Assembly: GCA_002711555.1 (NCBI GenBank)
Contig: PARQ01000007.1
Span: 34,349-98,348 of the forward strand
DNA from: Rhodospirillaceae bacterium
GTDB lineage: Bacteria > Pseudomonadota > Alphaproteobacteria > UBA8366
Length of the DNA stretch: 64,000 bases
Reading direction: 5' to 3'
The position numbers and the translations under genes were made by a program. The notes under the pieces were generated by a model. That model made no database searches, had not been told where the DNA came from, and was given only the letters and a program-made list of their open reading frames with translations. Of this stretch, positions 54,346 to 64,000 are shown piece by piece; position 1 is the stretch's first letter; each line of letters starts with the position of its first letter.

Positions 54346-55208
54346 CAAGCGCCCCACCAGTATATTGCACAGAACAGGAACAACCAAACCACATCCACAA
54401 AATGCCAATACCACGCGGCAGCTTCCAAGCCAAAGTGCTGATCAGTCTTAAAGTGCCCCCTGCGAGCGCGGAAGTAACACACGGTCAGAAAACAAGTGCC
54501 AACGATAACGTGGAAACCATGAAAACCGGTTGCTAAGAAGAAAGTAGAACCATATATACCGCTCTCAATAGTGAAGGTAGCATGCACATATTCATAAACT
54601 TGTAGCCCTGTAAATATAATCCCGAGGACAATCGTAAACCCGAGGCCGGTGACCAAATCTTTTTGATTACCTTCACGTAAAGCATGATGAGCCCACGTAA
54701 CGGTACAGCCGGAAAGGAGCAGCACAAGGGTATTCATAAACGGTACACCGAATGTAGGAAGTGTCTCAATCCCTTTGGGGGGCCAAACACCTCCAGTGGA
54801 TTCAACCCGGCTAAATTGTTTAATTTCATTGGCATACAGGCTAGCGTCGAAATAAGCCCAGAAAAAAGCTGCGAAAAACATAACCTCCGACGCTATGAAC
54901 AACATCATGCCATAGCGAAGACCTAACTGTACTACCGGCTTATGGTGGCCTTCATGTGTGGCCTCGCGTACAACGTCGCGCCACCAAAACCACATTGTTG
55001 CGAGCACACCAACAAGTCCGGGCATGAACACCCAAACGCCAAGTTCAGTAACAATCTCCTCTAGATCAACTCCCAGCATGTCCGGATGCAAGAATACAAC
55101 CACGCCGAAAAAGAGAAAAAATGAGGCAGCCGAACCAACTGCAGGCCAGGGGCTTGGATCTACCAAATGGTAATCATGAGTTTGCTGGTTATGCGCTTCG
55201 GAGCTCAT
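54345..55208 (-). CDS. ctaE: cytochrome c oxidase subunit III
   Basis: The third core subunit of the aa3 oxidase, 287 residues and seven membrane helices. The N-terminal HDYHLVDPSPWPAVGSAASFF and the helices GLRYGMMLFIASEVMFFAAFFWAYF and FHGFHVIVGTCFLTVCYFRARRGHF are conserved; the last helix ends WHFVDVVWLFLFCAIYWWG. ATG 55208 has GAGG eight bases upstream. Follows ctaG by 56 bases; ends at a candidate terminator. Confidence 0.97.
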   Translation of the reverse strand: MSSEAHNQQTHDYHLVDPSPWPAVGSAASFFLFFGVVVFLHPDMLGVDLEEIVTELGVWVFMPGLVGVLATMWFWWRDVVREATHEGHHKPVVQLGLRYGMMLFIASEVMFFAAFFWAYFDASLYANEIKQFSRVESTGGVWPPKGIETLPTFGVPFMNTLVLLLSGCTVTWAHHALREGNQKDLVTGLGFTIVLGIIFTGLQVYEYVHATFTIESGIYGSTFFLATGFHGFHVIVGTCFLTVCYFRARRGHFKTDQHFGLEAAAWYWHFVDVVWLFLFCAIYWWGA

Positions 55209-55264
55209 CTATTTAGCCTCTTTAGTTGTATCTATGACATAACATCCTGGAGCGACCTCTACTA

Positions 55265-55846
55265 CTATTTTGCGATCGCCTTTTCCGCAATTTTTGCAAG
55301 GCCAGCAGATGGTTTATCAGCCTCAAAAAAAGTGTAGGACAGAGTTATTGTATTCACATCATCCAAGTTTCGATCTTTGACAATTTCCGGGTCAATAAAA
55401 AAAGTTACCGGCATATCCATCTGCTCTCCCGCTTCTAATTTCTGCTCTTGAAAACAAAAACATTCGATCTTACTAAAATAAAGCCCGGCCTTGAGCGGCG
55501 TTACATTAAAAGTGGCTGTGCCAACCAGAGAAGCATTCGATACATTTCGAGCACGATAAAATGCCAACCCTGTCTCACCTACCTGTAGAGACATTTCCCG
55601 CTGCACAGGTTGGAACTCCCAAGGAAACGAACCATTCAGGCTAGCATCAAACCGCACCTTAATCACGCGATCAATGCGTTTCACGCTTGGCATTTGGGCA
55701 ATTTGGGTAGTCCCCCCAAAACCGGTAACGCGACAGAACAAATCATAGAGTGGCACCGCAGCATACGACATACCAACCATTGCCACCACGAGAAGGACAA
55801 GCACACCAAACAAACGACGATTTTTAGACTTCAGAGATTGTGCCAA
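55265..55846 (-). CDS. ctaG: cytochrome c oxidase assembly protein Cox11/CtaG
   Basis: Cox11 delivers copper to the CuB site of subunit I. The 193-residue protein has one N-terminal membrane helix (RLFGVLVLLVVAMVGMSYAAVPLYDLFCRVTG, in part) and a periplasmic domain with the copper-binding IECFCFQEQ (C-F-C motif, about residue 131) and MPVTFFIDP. The start is TTG 55846, five bases after the small preceding gene; no ATG fits. The Cox11 name CtaG is used in this class; it differs from the Bacillus CtaG. Confidence 0.95.
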   Translation of the reverse strand: MAQSLKSKNRRLFGVLVLLVVAMVGMSYAAVPLYDLFCRVTGFGGTTQIAQMPSVKRIDRVIKVRFDASLNGSFPWEFQPVQREMSLQVGETGLAFYRARNVSNASLVGTATFNVTPLKAGLYFSKIECFCFQEQKLEAGEQMDMPVTFFIDPEIVKDRNLDDVNTITLSYTFFEADKPSAGLAKIAEKAIAK

Positions 55847-55851
55847 TTATC

Positions 55852-56022
55852 TTAACCCCCACTCATCTTAACAATCGCAACCAGGTAAAACATAAGAGCT
55901 AGCCCTGCAAGCACACCGGCGACGGCTAAATTTTTCGCCCGCAAACGACGTTTAAGCTCGATAAAATTTTGGTCCATATCTTTCGGAGTTTGCTTGCCGT
56001 TGTTTCTTGCCACCACCACCAT
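55852..56022 (-). CDS. small single-helix membrane protein (CoxF-like)
   Basis: A 56-residue protein between ctaB and ctaG, too short for many gene finders. ATG 56022 follows GAGGG by five bases. It has a charged N-terminus (KQTPKDMDQNFIELKRRLRAKN) and one membrane helix (LAVAGVLAGLALMFYLVAIV). Small proteins named CoxF occupy this position in other alphaproteobacteria and this one fits in size and topology. Role unknown, probably oxidase assembly. Confidence 0.75.
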   Translation of the reverse strand: MVVVARNNGKQTPKDMDQNFIELKRRLRAKNLAVAGVLAGLALMFYLVAIVKMSGG

Positions 56023-56029
56023 GCATCCC

Positions 56030-56947
56030 TCAAACACTAAACACTGTTGATCCATCTACAATCATCAACGTGAATAAAAGAAATAGGTAAATTATTGAAA
56101 ATGTAAACATACGCCTTGATGCTCGCTCTGTCTCATCTACCCAAACCAATACAGCCGCAACTAAAAACAGTAAGCTCAGGATTAGTGAAAAAACACCATA
56201 TAGCCAACCTGTTACACCGAGGAGTGCGGGAGCGACGGCCAAAGGTAAAAGCAGCAAAGTATAAATAATTATTTGACGCTTAGTCTCACGCGTACCGGCA
56301 ACTACCGGCAGCATCGGCACACCCGCTTTTTCATAATCCCCCGCTCTGTAAAGAGCCAAGGACCAGAAATGGGGCGGTGTCCAGAAAAATATTAACGCAA
56401 AAAGGACTATAGATTCTATGCTAATGCTGCCAGTAACCGATGCCCACCCAATCATCGGTGGAAATGCGCCGGCTGCACCACCGATCACGATGTTTTGCGG
56501 TGTCCGGCGCTTAAGCCATATCGTGTAGACAAACACATAAAAGAGGATAGCTACGGTTAATATTAAGGCGGCAGGGATGCTAACGGTTAGCCCCATAATT
56601 GCAACTGATCCTACAGCTAATACTATGCCAAAACCAAGCGCATCTCCAGGCGCGATGCGTCCATTTGGTATCGGCCGTAATTTGGTTCTCTCCATCACAG
56701 CGTCTATATCGCGGTCATACCACATGTTTATTGCACCTGCAGCCCCAGAACCAACTGCAATGCATAGGACAGCAACGATAGCAAGAATTGGATGCAGCGT
56801 TCCCGGAGCCAATAAGAGGCCGGCAAGACCAGAAAAAACTACTAGGGACATTACGCGCGGTTTAAGTAGTTTTAAGTAATCCGCAAGCTCTGTATCTACG
56901 AGTTGCGAACCATTACTTCTTTCTAGGTGATAGGCAGTTTCCGCCAC
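56030..56947 (-). CDS. ctaB: protoheme IX farnesyltransferase (heme O synthase)
   Basis: Makes heme O from protoheme and farnesyl diphosphate, the precursor of heme A. The 305-residue UbiA-superfamily protein has about nine membrane helices and the Asp-rich NMWYDRDIDAVMERTKLRP motif (about residue 73) plus the second motif in the loop near YRAGDYEKAGVPMLP. GTG 56947 follows GGGGAG. It lies 21 bases after ctaD; the heme A synthase (ctaA) is not in this window. Confidence 0.95.
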   Translation of the reverse strand: MAETAYHLERSNGSQLVDTELADYLKLLKPRVMSLVVFSGLAGLLLAPGTLHPILAIVAVLCIAVGSGAAGAINMWYDRDIDAVMERTKLRPIPNGRIAPGDALGFGIVLAVGSVAIMGLTVSIPAALILTVAILFYVFVYTIWLKRRTPQNIVIGGAAGAFPPMIGWASVTGSISIESIVLFALIFFWTPPHFWSLALYRAGDYEKAGVPMLPVVAGTRETKRQIIIYTLLLLPLAVAPALLGVTGWLYGVFSLILSLLFLVAAVLVWVDETERASRRMFTFSIIYLFLLFTLMIVDGSTVFSV

Positions 56948-56968
56948 GTGACTCTCCCCAAAACCTAG

Positions 56969-58600
<1,632 letters not shown>

Positions 58601-58620
58601 TTAAAATTAATCCCCATTGT

Positions 58621-59541
58621 TTATTGAGGGGCAGTTCCGCCCGCCAAATTGATTGAATTCATCGTATTCTCGCTTCTAGCAGCGATGGGCAGTGTGATAT
58701 TATCAACTTTGGCATATTTCTTTTGAGCTTTTTTAACCCACTGTTCGAACTCGCTTTGAGTCACCGCATGAACCTCAATCGGCATGAAAGCGTGACCAGA
58801 CCCACATAACTCAGAACAAAACCCGAAATAGGTTCCAGGTTTTTTTATCTCAACCCAGGTTTCGTTTAGCCGTCCAGGCACGGTATCAATGCGCACTGCA
58901 AGTGGCGAAATTGCCCAGTTGTGCAAAACATCTGTAGCGGTGACCAACAAACGAACCTTTTTGCCAACAGGCAATACAACAGGATTGTCTGTGCTCAGCT
59001 GCCGCAGAACGGGCCGCTTTTCTTTGGATCTAGCAGCGGCTTTTTGTGCCTCTTTTAAGTCCTCACCTTGTAATAAGTTGGCCGTGAACTCGAAATTACC
59101 ATGATCTGGGTATTGATAAGTCCAATTCCATTGGTTCCCAATGACTTTCAGAGTCATATCGGCTTCTTCGATTCTATCGGCAAAATATAATAGTTTAAAA
59201 GAGGGTACCGATATTACAACAAGAATGACTACAGGAATTGCTGTCCACAGAACTTCTATGACCGAATTGTGGGTCGTTTTGGACGGAATCGGGTTTTTCT
59301 TTTCACGAAACCTAACCGCTACGTATATCAGTAAACCCAGTACGAAAACTGAAATCAGAGTGATGATGATCACCAACTGAAAATGGAACCCTTCTATCAT
59401 CTCCATTGTGGGTGATGCCGAGGGTTGCAGTCCCAACTGCCATGGTTTCGGACCTGCTAACACTTCTGCACTACTAGTGGTGATAAAACTTAATAATCCA
59501 ACGAGAACCGCAGTAACGGCATAAACCAATTTATACTTCAT
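58621..59541 (-). CDS. ctaC: cytochrome c oxidase subunit II
   Basis: The CuA-bearing subunit that takes electrons from cytochrome c. The 306-residue protein has a signal peptide, two membrane helices (FQLVIIITLISVFVLGLLIYVAV and VIEVLWTAIPVVILVVISV) and a periplasmic cupredoxin domain. The CuA ligands are in CSELCGSGHAFM (near residue 230); the aromatic entry segment reads GNQWNWTYQY. ATG 59541 follows GGGGGG. The charged segment RSKEKRPVLRQL is an insertion. It heads the operon ctaC-D-B-small ORF-ctaG-ctaE. Confidence 0.97.
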   Translation of the reverse strand: MKYKLVYAVTAVLVGLLSFITTSSAEVLAGPKPWQLGLQPSASPTMEMIEGFHFQLVIIITLISVFVLGLLIYVAVRFREKKNPIPSKTTHNSVIEVLWTAIPVVILVVISVPSFKLLYFADRIEEADMTLKVIGNQWNWTYQYPDHGNFEFTANLLQGEDLKEAQKAAARSKEKRPVLRQLSTDNPVVLPVGKKVRLLVTATDVLHNWAISPLAVRIDTVPGRLNETWVEIKKPGTYFGFCSELCGSGHAFMPIEVHAVTQSEFEQWVKKAQKKYAKVDNITLPIAARSENTMNSINLAGGTAPQ

Positions 59542-59892
59542 ATATCCCCCCAACCATCCGAAATGTGTGGTTGAAAACGATGACTTCCTTATCCCAGCTA
59601 GGACATCCTTGCCCTAAAATATATATCACTCGCTGAGCTAAAGGCATATTCTGCGTGACACTATGTCGCAAAACTGCCCACTAATTTTTTGCGTTTTTGT
59701 TTAGTTAAAATTAATACGACTACCCTTAAATAATCCTTTGAAAAATATTGTCGGTTCAATTTGTTCACGCAGAAAATCCTATGTTTTTTAATTTACACAA
59801 AAAAACCCTATGTTTTTTGGGTAAATAAAACTAACAATACACGATTTTTCGCTGAGAGTGTCTTACTATAATTATAATAACGGCTGACTATC
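59542..59892. other. 351-bp intergenic region between divergent ctaC and tldD
   Basis: AT-rich, and must contain both promoters. Two copies of CCTATGTTTTTT occur at 59778-59789 and 59807-59818, 29 bases apart, in the half near tldD. A minus-strand pair TTGCGA, 17 bases, TATGCC at about 59640-59670 is a possible ctaC promoter. No gene is seen. Confidence 0.4.
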
Positions 59893-61326
59893 ATGGACCA
59901 TTTATTTTCAACAAATCAGGTCTTTTTCGACCAAAGCGACCTAGACCCATCTCGTTTAGATGAGGTAGTAGATGAGACCCTTCAAGGGGCAGATGATGGT
60001 GAATTGTATCTCGAGTACTGCCAGTCTGAAGTCATAACATTGGATGACGGCAAGATTAAAAATGCACATTATGATACCATGCAAGGGTTTGGGTTACGTG
60101 CAGTTTCAGGCGAGGCGACAGCCTACGCACATTCACCAGAGTTGAGCTTTACCGCAATCCAACGCGCTGCAAAAACCGTTTCTGCGGTAAAATCTGGACA
60201 TAATGGAAAACTTGCGATGCCTCCCAGCGCAACAGGCCAACCCCTCTATCCTGATCTGAACCCAATGACTGAGATGACCTTTGATTCTAAAGTTGCACTT
60301 CTATCGGACATTGATGAATATCTGCGGAGCCTTGACGACCGTATAATACAAGTAATGGCTTCCATCTCTGGAGAATGGCAGGCAGTACGGATCATAAGGC
60401 CTAATGGTTCCCACACCGCAGATATTCGACCACTGGTTCAACTTAACATTGCCGTTACGGTTGCTGATGGTGATCGCATGGAAAACGGTTCACAGGGTAC
60501 AGGCGGACGGTCGGGCTATTCGGCCTTAGTAGACCCCGGGGCATGGCAAAAGCAAGCCAACGAAGCGTTGAGGCAAGCGTTAGTCAACATAGACTCCGTC
60601 CCAACACCCGCAGGCGAGATGGTGGTGGTGTTAGGACCTGGATGGCCCGGCATTTTGTTACACGAAGCCATCGGTCATGGGTTAGAGGGGGATTTCAATA
60701 GGAAAAAAACCTCGGCATTTTCGGGGCTTCTTGGGGAACGAGTGGCGAGCCCAGGTGTGGTGGTTGTGGATGATGGGACAATAGCCAATCGTCGTGGGTC
60801 TATTACGATTGATGACGAAGGTACGTCACCAGATGAAACCGTCTTGATTGAGGATGGAATCCTTACCGGTTACATACAGGACCGAATGAATGCTCGATTA
60901 ATGGGGATGCAGGCCACAGGGAATGGCCGCCGTCAGTCTTATGCACACCTGCCAATGCCCCGAATGACCAACACCTACATGAAAAATGGAGACAAAGATC
61001 CAAACGAAATTCTACAATCAGTTGAGAAAGGTCTCTACGCAGTTAATTTTGGTGGCGGGCAAGTCGATATAACAAGCGGTAAATTTGTATTTAGTTGCAC
61101 TGAAGCGTATTTGATTGAAAACGGGAAATTAGGCCCTCCAGCTAAAGGCGCAACACTAATTGGAAATGGACCAGACGTGCTTACACGAATTGCTATGATA
61201 GGCAATGATATGCAATTGGACCCTGGCATAGGGAGTTGTGGAAAGAATGGTCAAAATGTTCCTGTTGGTGTTGGACAACCAACGCTTCGCTTAAACGGAT
61301 TGACGGTTGGTGGAACCGCGGCCTGA
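59893..61326 (+). CDS. tldD: metalloprotease TldD
   Basis: TldD forms a protease with TldE (PmbA) that processes small peptides such as microcin and degrades unfolded peptides. The 477-residue protein has the zinc motif HEAIGH (H257, E258, H262) in LLHEAIGHGLEGDF, and the family segments GLRAVSGEATAYAHSP and RMTNTYMKNGD; the C-terminus has GVGQPTLRLNGLTVGG. Its TldE partner is not here. It lies divergent from ctaC, an order seen in other alphaproteobacteria. Confidence 0.95.
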   Translation: MDHLFSTNQVFFDQSDLDPSRLDEVVDETLQGADDGELYLEYCQSEVITLDDGKIKNAHYDTMQGFGLRAVSGEATAYAHSPELSFTAIQRAAKTVSAVKSGHNGKLAMPPSATGQPLYPDLNPMTEMTFDSKVALLSDIDEYLRSLDDRIIQVMASISGEWQAVRIIRPNGSHTADIRPLVQLNIAVTVADGDRMENGSQGTGGRSGYSALVDPGAWQKQANEALRQALVNIDSVPTPAGEMVVVLGPGWPGILLHEAIGHGLEGDFNRKKTSAFSGLLGERVASPGVVVVDDGTIANRRGSITIDDEGTSPDETVLIEDGILTGYIQDRMNARLMGMQATGNGRRQSYAHLPMPRMTNTYMKNGDKDPNEILQSVEKGLYAVNFGGGQVDITSGKFVFSCTEAYLIENGKLGPPAKGATLIGNGPDVLTRIAMIGNDMQLDPGIGSCGKNGQNVPVGVGQPTLRLNGLTVGGTAA

Positions 61327-61345
61327 TCAATAAAAATATTCAATT

Positions 61346-61362
61346 CGACACTTAAAGTGTCG
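61346..61362. repeat. 17-bp palindrome between tldD and gshA
   Basis: CGACACTT (61346-61353), a central A, then AAGTGTCG (61355-61362): eight complementary bases each side. It lies 20 bases after the tldD stop, between convergent genes. It could form a hairpin terminator or be a protein-binding site; no T-tract follows. Confidence 0.5.
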
Positions 61363-61424
61363 GCGGCAAGCACTTCTCCCAGCGCCATAGGTAAAAAATA
61401 CAGCCTATGTTGACTGCAGATAAA

Positions 61425-62789
61425 TTAATAGGTTGTTGCCTTATAAACCTCGCCTATATCACCGCCCCAATCATTCTCAAATTTTTCAAGCAATCTTTCC
61501 GCCGGGCTTATTCCACTTTCGGCAATATCTTGCAATGTTTCTATGTAGCTGCACTCGTCACTTTTAGAGCCGCTTGCAATCCTGCGTCTTTTAAGTCCAT
61601 TTTCAGAGATTTTCACCATGCATTTAGCAATATCCTGCAGCGGTCGCCCACGGAACCGCGTCTTAAGCGCATATCTCGGAACGGCTGCACGAAGACGCTC
61701 CATTTCGCAAGTTTTCCAATCTTTGATAAGGTCCCAGGCCTCGTTTTGGGAGTCAGAATCGTAAAGCAATCCTACCCAAAGAGCCGGCAATGCACAAAGA
61801 CGGCTCCACGGCCCCCCATCGGCACCCCGCATCTCAATGAAGTGCTTGAGACGCACTTCTGGGAATGGTGTTGTCATGTGATCTTCCCAGTCGCGTAGGC
61901 TTGGATAAACCCCCTCAAATCCTTTCAGCTTACCAGCCATAAAATCCCTAAAAGAATAGCCGGCTACATCCTGATAGACACCCTTGCGATAGACAAAATA
62001 CATTGGCACATCGAGCACGTAATCCACCCAGCGCTCAAACCCAAAATCATCATTGAAGATAAAGGGCAGCATACCTGAACGGTCGGGGTCAGTATCGGTC
62101 CAGGTGTGGCTCCGGTAGCTCAAAAACCCATTAGGACGTCCCTCAGTAAAAGGAGAGTTAGCAAAGAGTGCTGTTGCAACCGGTTGCAGGGCGACGGCGA
62201 TCCGCATTTTTTGCACCATATCGGCCTCAGAGGAGAAGTCTAAATTAACTTGCACAGTCGAAGTTCGAAGCATCATATCATGGCCAAGCGAACCGGTTTT
62301 TAACATATAGTCTCGCATAACTTTGTAACGACCCTTTGGCATCCACGGTATTTGGTCACGACGCCAACTCGGCACAAATCCAATACCAGACATACCTGCG
62401 CCAATCTCTTCACAAACTGCCTTAACTTCGGTGAGGTGCGACTGTACTTCATTGCATGTCTGGTGAATATTGCTTACTGGGGCACCAGAAAGTTCAAATT
62501 GACCGCCTGGCTCTAGCGTCACAGAAGACCCATCAGTTTTTTTTAAAGCAATAACATTACCCTTCTCCGCCACTGGAGCCCAACCATAACGCTGCAGCTT
62601 TTCAAGGATTTGGCGTATTCCAGGGCGACCATCATAAGCAAGCGGCGCGTAGTCTGACAAACGATAAACGAATTTCTCGTGTTCAGTACCAATTCGCCAA
62701 TTTTCACGCGGCTTAATGCCTTTCTCAAGATACTTGATTAACGTATCCTTATCGGTGACAGGTTCAACGGCGGGCACTTTATGAGACAT
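61425..62789 (-). CDS. gshA: glutamate-cysteine ligase
   Basis: First enzyme of glutathione synthesis, 454 residues, of the alphaproteobacterial/plant class of glutamate-cysteine ligases. Seen are IGTEHEKFVYRL (about residue 38), VTLEPGGQFELSGAP (about residue 91), QVNLDFSSEADM and EMRGADGGPW. ATG 62789 follows no strong ribosome binding site but the N-terminus is as expected. It lies 47 bases after rsmE on the same strand. GshB is elsewhere. Confidence 0.94.
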   Translation of the reverse strand: MSHKVPAVEPVTDKDTLIKYLEKGIKPRENWRIGTEHEKFVYRLSDYAPLAYDGRPGIRQILEKLQRYGWAPVAEKGNVIALKKTDGSSVTLEPGGQFELSGAPVSNIHQTCNEVQSHLTEVKAVCEEIGAGMSGIGFVPSWRRDQIPWMPKGRYKVMRDYMLKTGSLGHDMMLRTSTVQVNLDFSSEADMVQKMRIAVALQPVATALFANSPFTEGRPNGFLSYRSHTWTDTDPDRSGMLPFIFNDDFGFERWVDYVLDVPMYFVYRKGVYQDVAGYSFRDFMAGKLKGFEGVYPSLRDWEDHMTTPFPEVRLKHFIEMRGADGGPWSRLCALPALWVGLLYDSDSQNEAWDLIKDWKTCEMERLRAAVPRYALKTRFRGRPLQDIAKCMVKISENGLKRRRIASGSKSDECSYIETLQDIAESGISPAERLLEKFENDWGGDIGEVYKATTY

Positions 62790-62836
62790 GACGAATATAT
62801 TTCTCGCAAGAAAGCTTATGTTATTGAGTTCCTAAC

Positions 62837-63604
62837 CTATTCCCCATTTCTGTCAATGGGCCGCTTCTTCCAATCTCCCAAGATCGACTGCCAACAACTC
62901 AATGCTGCAATGGCAGCAGTCTCAGCCTTCAAGAGCCTTGGGCCAAGCCCTACGGGAATAGCATAGGATAAACCTCGCAGTATTTCATGCTCTGCCGGGC
63001 TAAAGCCCCCGGCAGGACCTACTGCTAATACCCAATCCATTCGTATATTTTTGCCCTTTACATCCCTGAGGGCCGCATCGATTGGTTTGGCTGAGCCTGA
63101 TTCCGCCGCAAATAGCAGCTTGGTGTTCTCAGGCCAAACCTGCAACCGCTCATTAAGCTTTTTAGGAGGTTCGATTAATGGGACAGTCAAGCGGTCGCAC
63201 TGCTCTGCCGCCTCAACGGCAATTGTTCGGAAACGATCATAGTTTGATTTTATTACATCGGTGAAATCCGTAATTGTGGGTAAAAGGGTAGAGACACCAA
63301 GTTCTGTAGCCTTCTGTGATAGTACTTCCATGGGACCTTTTTTGATCGGTGCGAATAAAAGACCTGGCCCCGAGGAATCGTGCTGTGGGCGCTGTAATTT
63401 TTCAACTTTTACAGAAATGAGATTGCGTTCCGTTGCGAGTGACCCACTCCATTCGCCGTCGCGTCCGTTGAATAGGAACACCAAAGAACCAGACTGGAGA
63501 CGAAGTACATTTTTCAAATAATGAATCTGGGGTTTTTGAAGACTGATAATGGACCCGATTGTTAATGAACAATTAACGAACAAACGTGGTGGGGACTTTG
63601 TCAT
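62837..63604 (-). CDS. rsmE: 16S rRNA m3U1498 methyltransferase
   Basis: RsmE is a SPOUT-class methyltransferase acting on U1498 of 16S rRNA. The 255-residue protein has the N-terminal PUA-like domain (PRLFVNCSL to VFLFNGRDGEW), and the C-terminal SAM knot: VLAVGPAGGFSPAEHEIL and LGPRLLKAETAAIAAL. ATG 63604 is chosen over TTG 63613; neither has a strong ribosome binding site. It precedes gshA and diverges from ubiA. Confidence 0.94.
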   Translation of the reverse strand: MTKSPPRLFVNCSLTIGSIISLQKPQIHYLKNVLRLQSGSLVFLFNGRDGEWSGSLATERNLISVKVEKLQRPQHDSSGPGLLFAPIKKGPMEVLSQKATELGVSTLLPTITDFTDVIKSNYDRFRTIAVEAAEQCDRLTVPLIEPPKKLNERLQVWPENTKLLFAAESGSAKPIDAALRDVKGKNIRMDWVLAVGPAGGFSPAEHEILRGLSYAIPVGLGPRLLKAETAAIAALSCWQSILGDWKKRPIDRNGE

Positions 63605-63680
63605 GTAACTCAACTTTCTGCCGGACCTACAATCAATAGGTCATAGTCTTCATTTAGATATCGTGTAAGGTACAAAATCC

Positions 63681-63723
63681 TATCAGCGTTTAGATACAAA
63701 ATTATCAGCGTTTAGATACAAAA
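63681..63723. repeat. 21-bp direct repeat upstream of ubiA
   Basis: Two perfect copies of a 21-base unit, TATCAGCGTTTAGATACAAAA, at 63681-63701 and 63703-63723 (period 22). A degenerate earlier segment (63654-63677) shares TTTAGATA and TACAAAA. The region lies between divergent rsmE and ubiA. It may be slippage or a regulatory array. Confidence 0.75.
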
Positions 63724-63829
63724 ATAGTCTCCTAATAATCTTCCAATCAGCCCACGTTGCCGCACCTTCAAAATTTTTTGGCGAGACTTTGTTGCCTTCC
63801 GGCAGCAACCATCGCAGATTAGGAGAGAT

Positions 63830-64000
63830 ATGAAAAACAATAGTGACATCGCAAAAGGTGACTGGATCGACAAAAAACTTCCGAGTTCCGTCCAGCCTTA
63901 TTTAAGGCTAGCTCGCGTTGATCGCCCCATTGGAATCTGGCTCCTGGCAATACCTTGCTGGTGGGGCATGGGTTTGGCCTATAACTTGACCAATACTTTT
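63830..64000 (+). CDS. ubiA: 4-hydroxybenzoate polyprenyltransferase, 3' end missing
   Basis: Only the first 57 residues are in the window. The N-terminal [21 protein letters not shown] is the conserved UbiA start: the first membrane helix with D-R-P-I-G. UbiA joins polyprenyl diphosphate to 4-hydroxybenzoate in ubiquinone synthesis. ATG 63830 follows AGGAGAG (63821-63827). The catalytic DxxxD motif would lie beyond the window. Confidence 0.9.
   Translation, partial: MKNNSDIAKGDWIDKKLPSSVQPYLRLARVDRPIGIWLLAIPCWWGMGLAYNLTNTF

Noticed and set aside
63681..63723. CRISPR array
   Set aside because: Only two full units with a one-base spacer; no spacers of CRISPR length and no cas genes.

Overview
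The window reads as a single, gene-dense stretch of an alphaproteobacterial chromosome with moderate to low GC. I infer a Rhodospirillales-like or related marine group, from gene content and order rather than from any marker-gene search. Pointers are the block rnhB-ccrM-mutY-dciA-dsbA-smc, a stand-alone F0 ATP synthase operon with both b' and b subunits (atpI-B-E-F'-F), a ctaCDB-(small ORF)-ctaG-ctaE-SURF1 cytochrome aa3 cluster next to tldD, a thrC-M16 peptidase-GNAT group, and gshA-rsmE-ubiA. I see no CRISPR array, transposase, integrase or phage gene.

Layout. 1-2.6 kb: two MhpD/FAH-family hydratase paralogues (the first cut by the window edge) flank a secreted helical protein. 2.9-4.6 kb: TPR-methyltransferase fusion. 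4.8-9.6 kb: msrB, then a divergent biotin locus (bioB-bioA on minus, bioF-bioD on plus). 9.6-14.3 kb: accessory metabolism (TauD-type and PhyH-type dioxygenases, class III CoA-transferase, sodium:solute symporter), ending at a tRNA-Gln(TTG). 14.7-27.8 kb: ispE with a TPR protein, ETF-ubiquinone oxidoreductase, a uracil-DNA glycosylase, lytic transglycosylase, moaB, a TIGR04282/TIGR04283 glycosyltransferase pair, a CPA2 antiporter, MmgE/PrpD and rnhB. 28-37.6 kb: DNA methylation, repair and segregation genes, then F0 ATP synthase. 37.7-42.4 kb: gcvTHP behind a tandem glycine riboswitch. 42.4-53.4 kb: lipoprotein, thrB-rnhA, ScsB-like disulfide reductase, YqgE, then thrC-M16-GNAT, a TauE/SafE permease and an M32 carboxypeptidase. 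53.3-59.5 kb: SURF1 and cytochrome oxidase. 59.9-64 kb: tldD, gshA, rsmE and the start of ubiA.

How it fits together. The set describes an aerobic heterotroph: a cytochrome aa3 terminal oxidase with its own assembly factors (heme O synthase, Cox11, SURF1), ETF-QO feeding electrons to ubiquinone, ATP synthase F0, and glycine cleavage induced by glycine. Redox maintenance is represented by MsrB, a DsbA-like protein, a ScsB-like protein and glutathione synthesis. The accessory 9.6-14.3 kb block and the hydratase pair suggest use of small organic acids, but their substrates cannot be read from sequence.

Novelty. I find no convincing new multi-gene system. The most useful leads are an unusual translation-initiation arrangement at slt (Shine-Dalgarno 28 nt upstream with a hairpin between), a possible BioR-like operator at bioF, a biotin locus with no recognisable BioC/BioH step, a DsbA-like protein with a CGQC active site, a glycosylase lacking two expected Fe-S cysteines, and a structured non-coding stretch at 2.65-2.87 kb.
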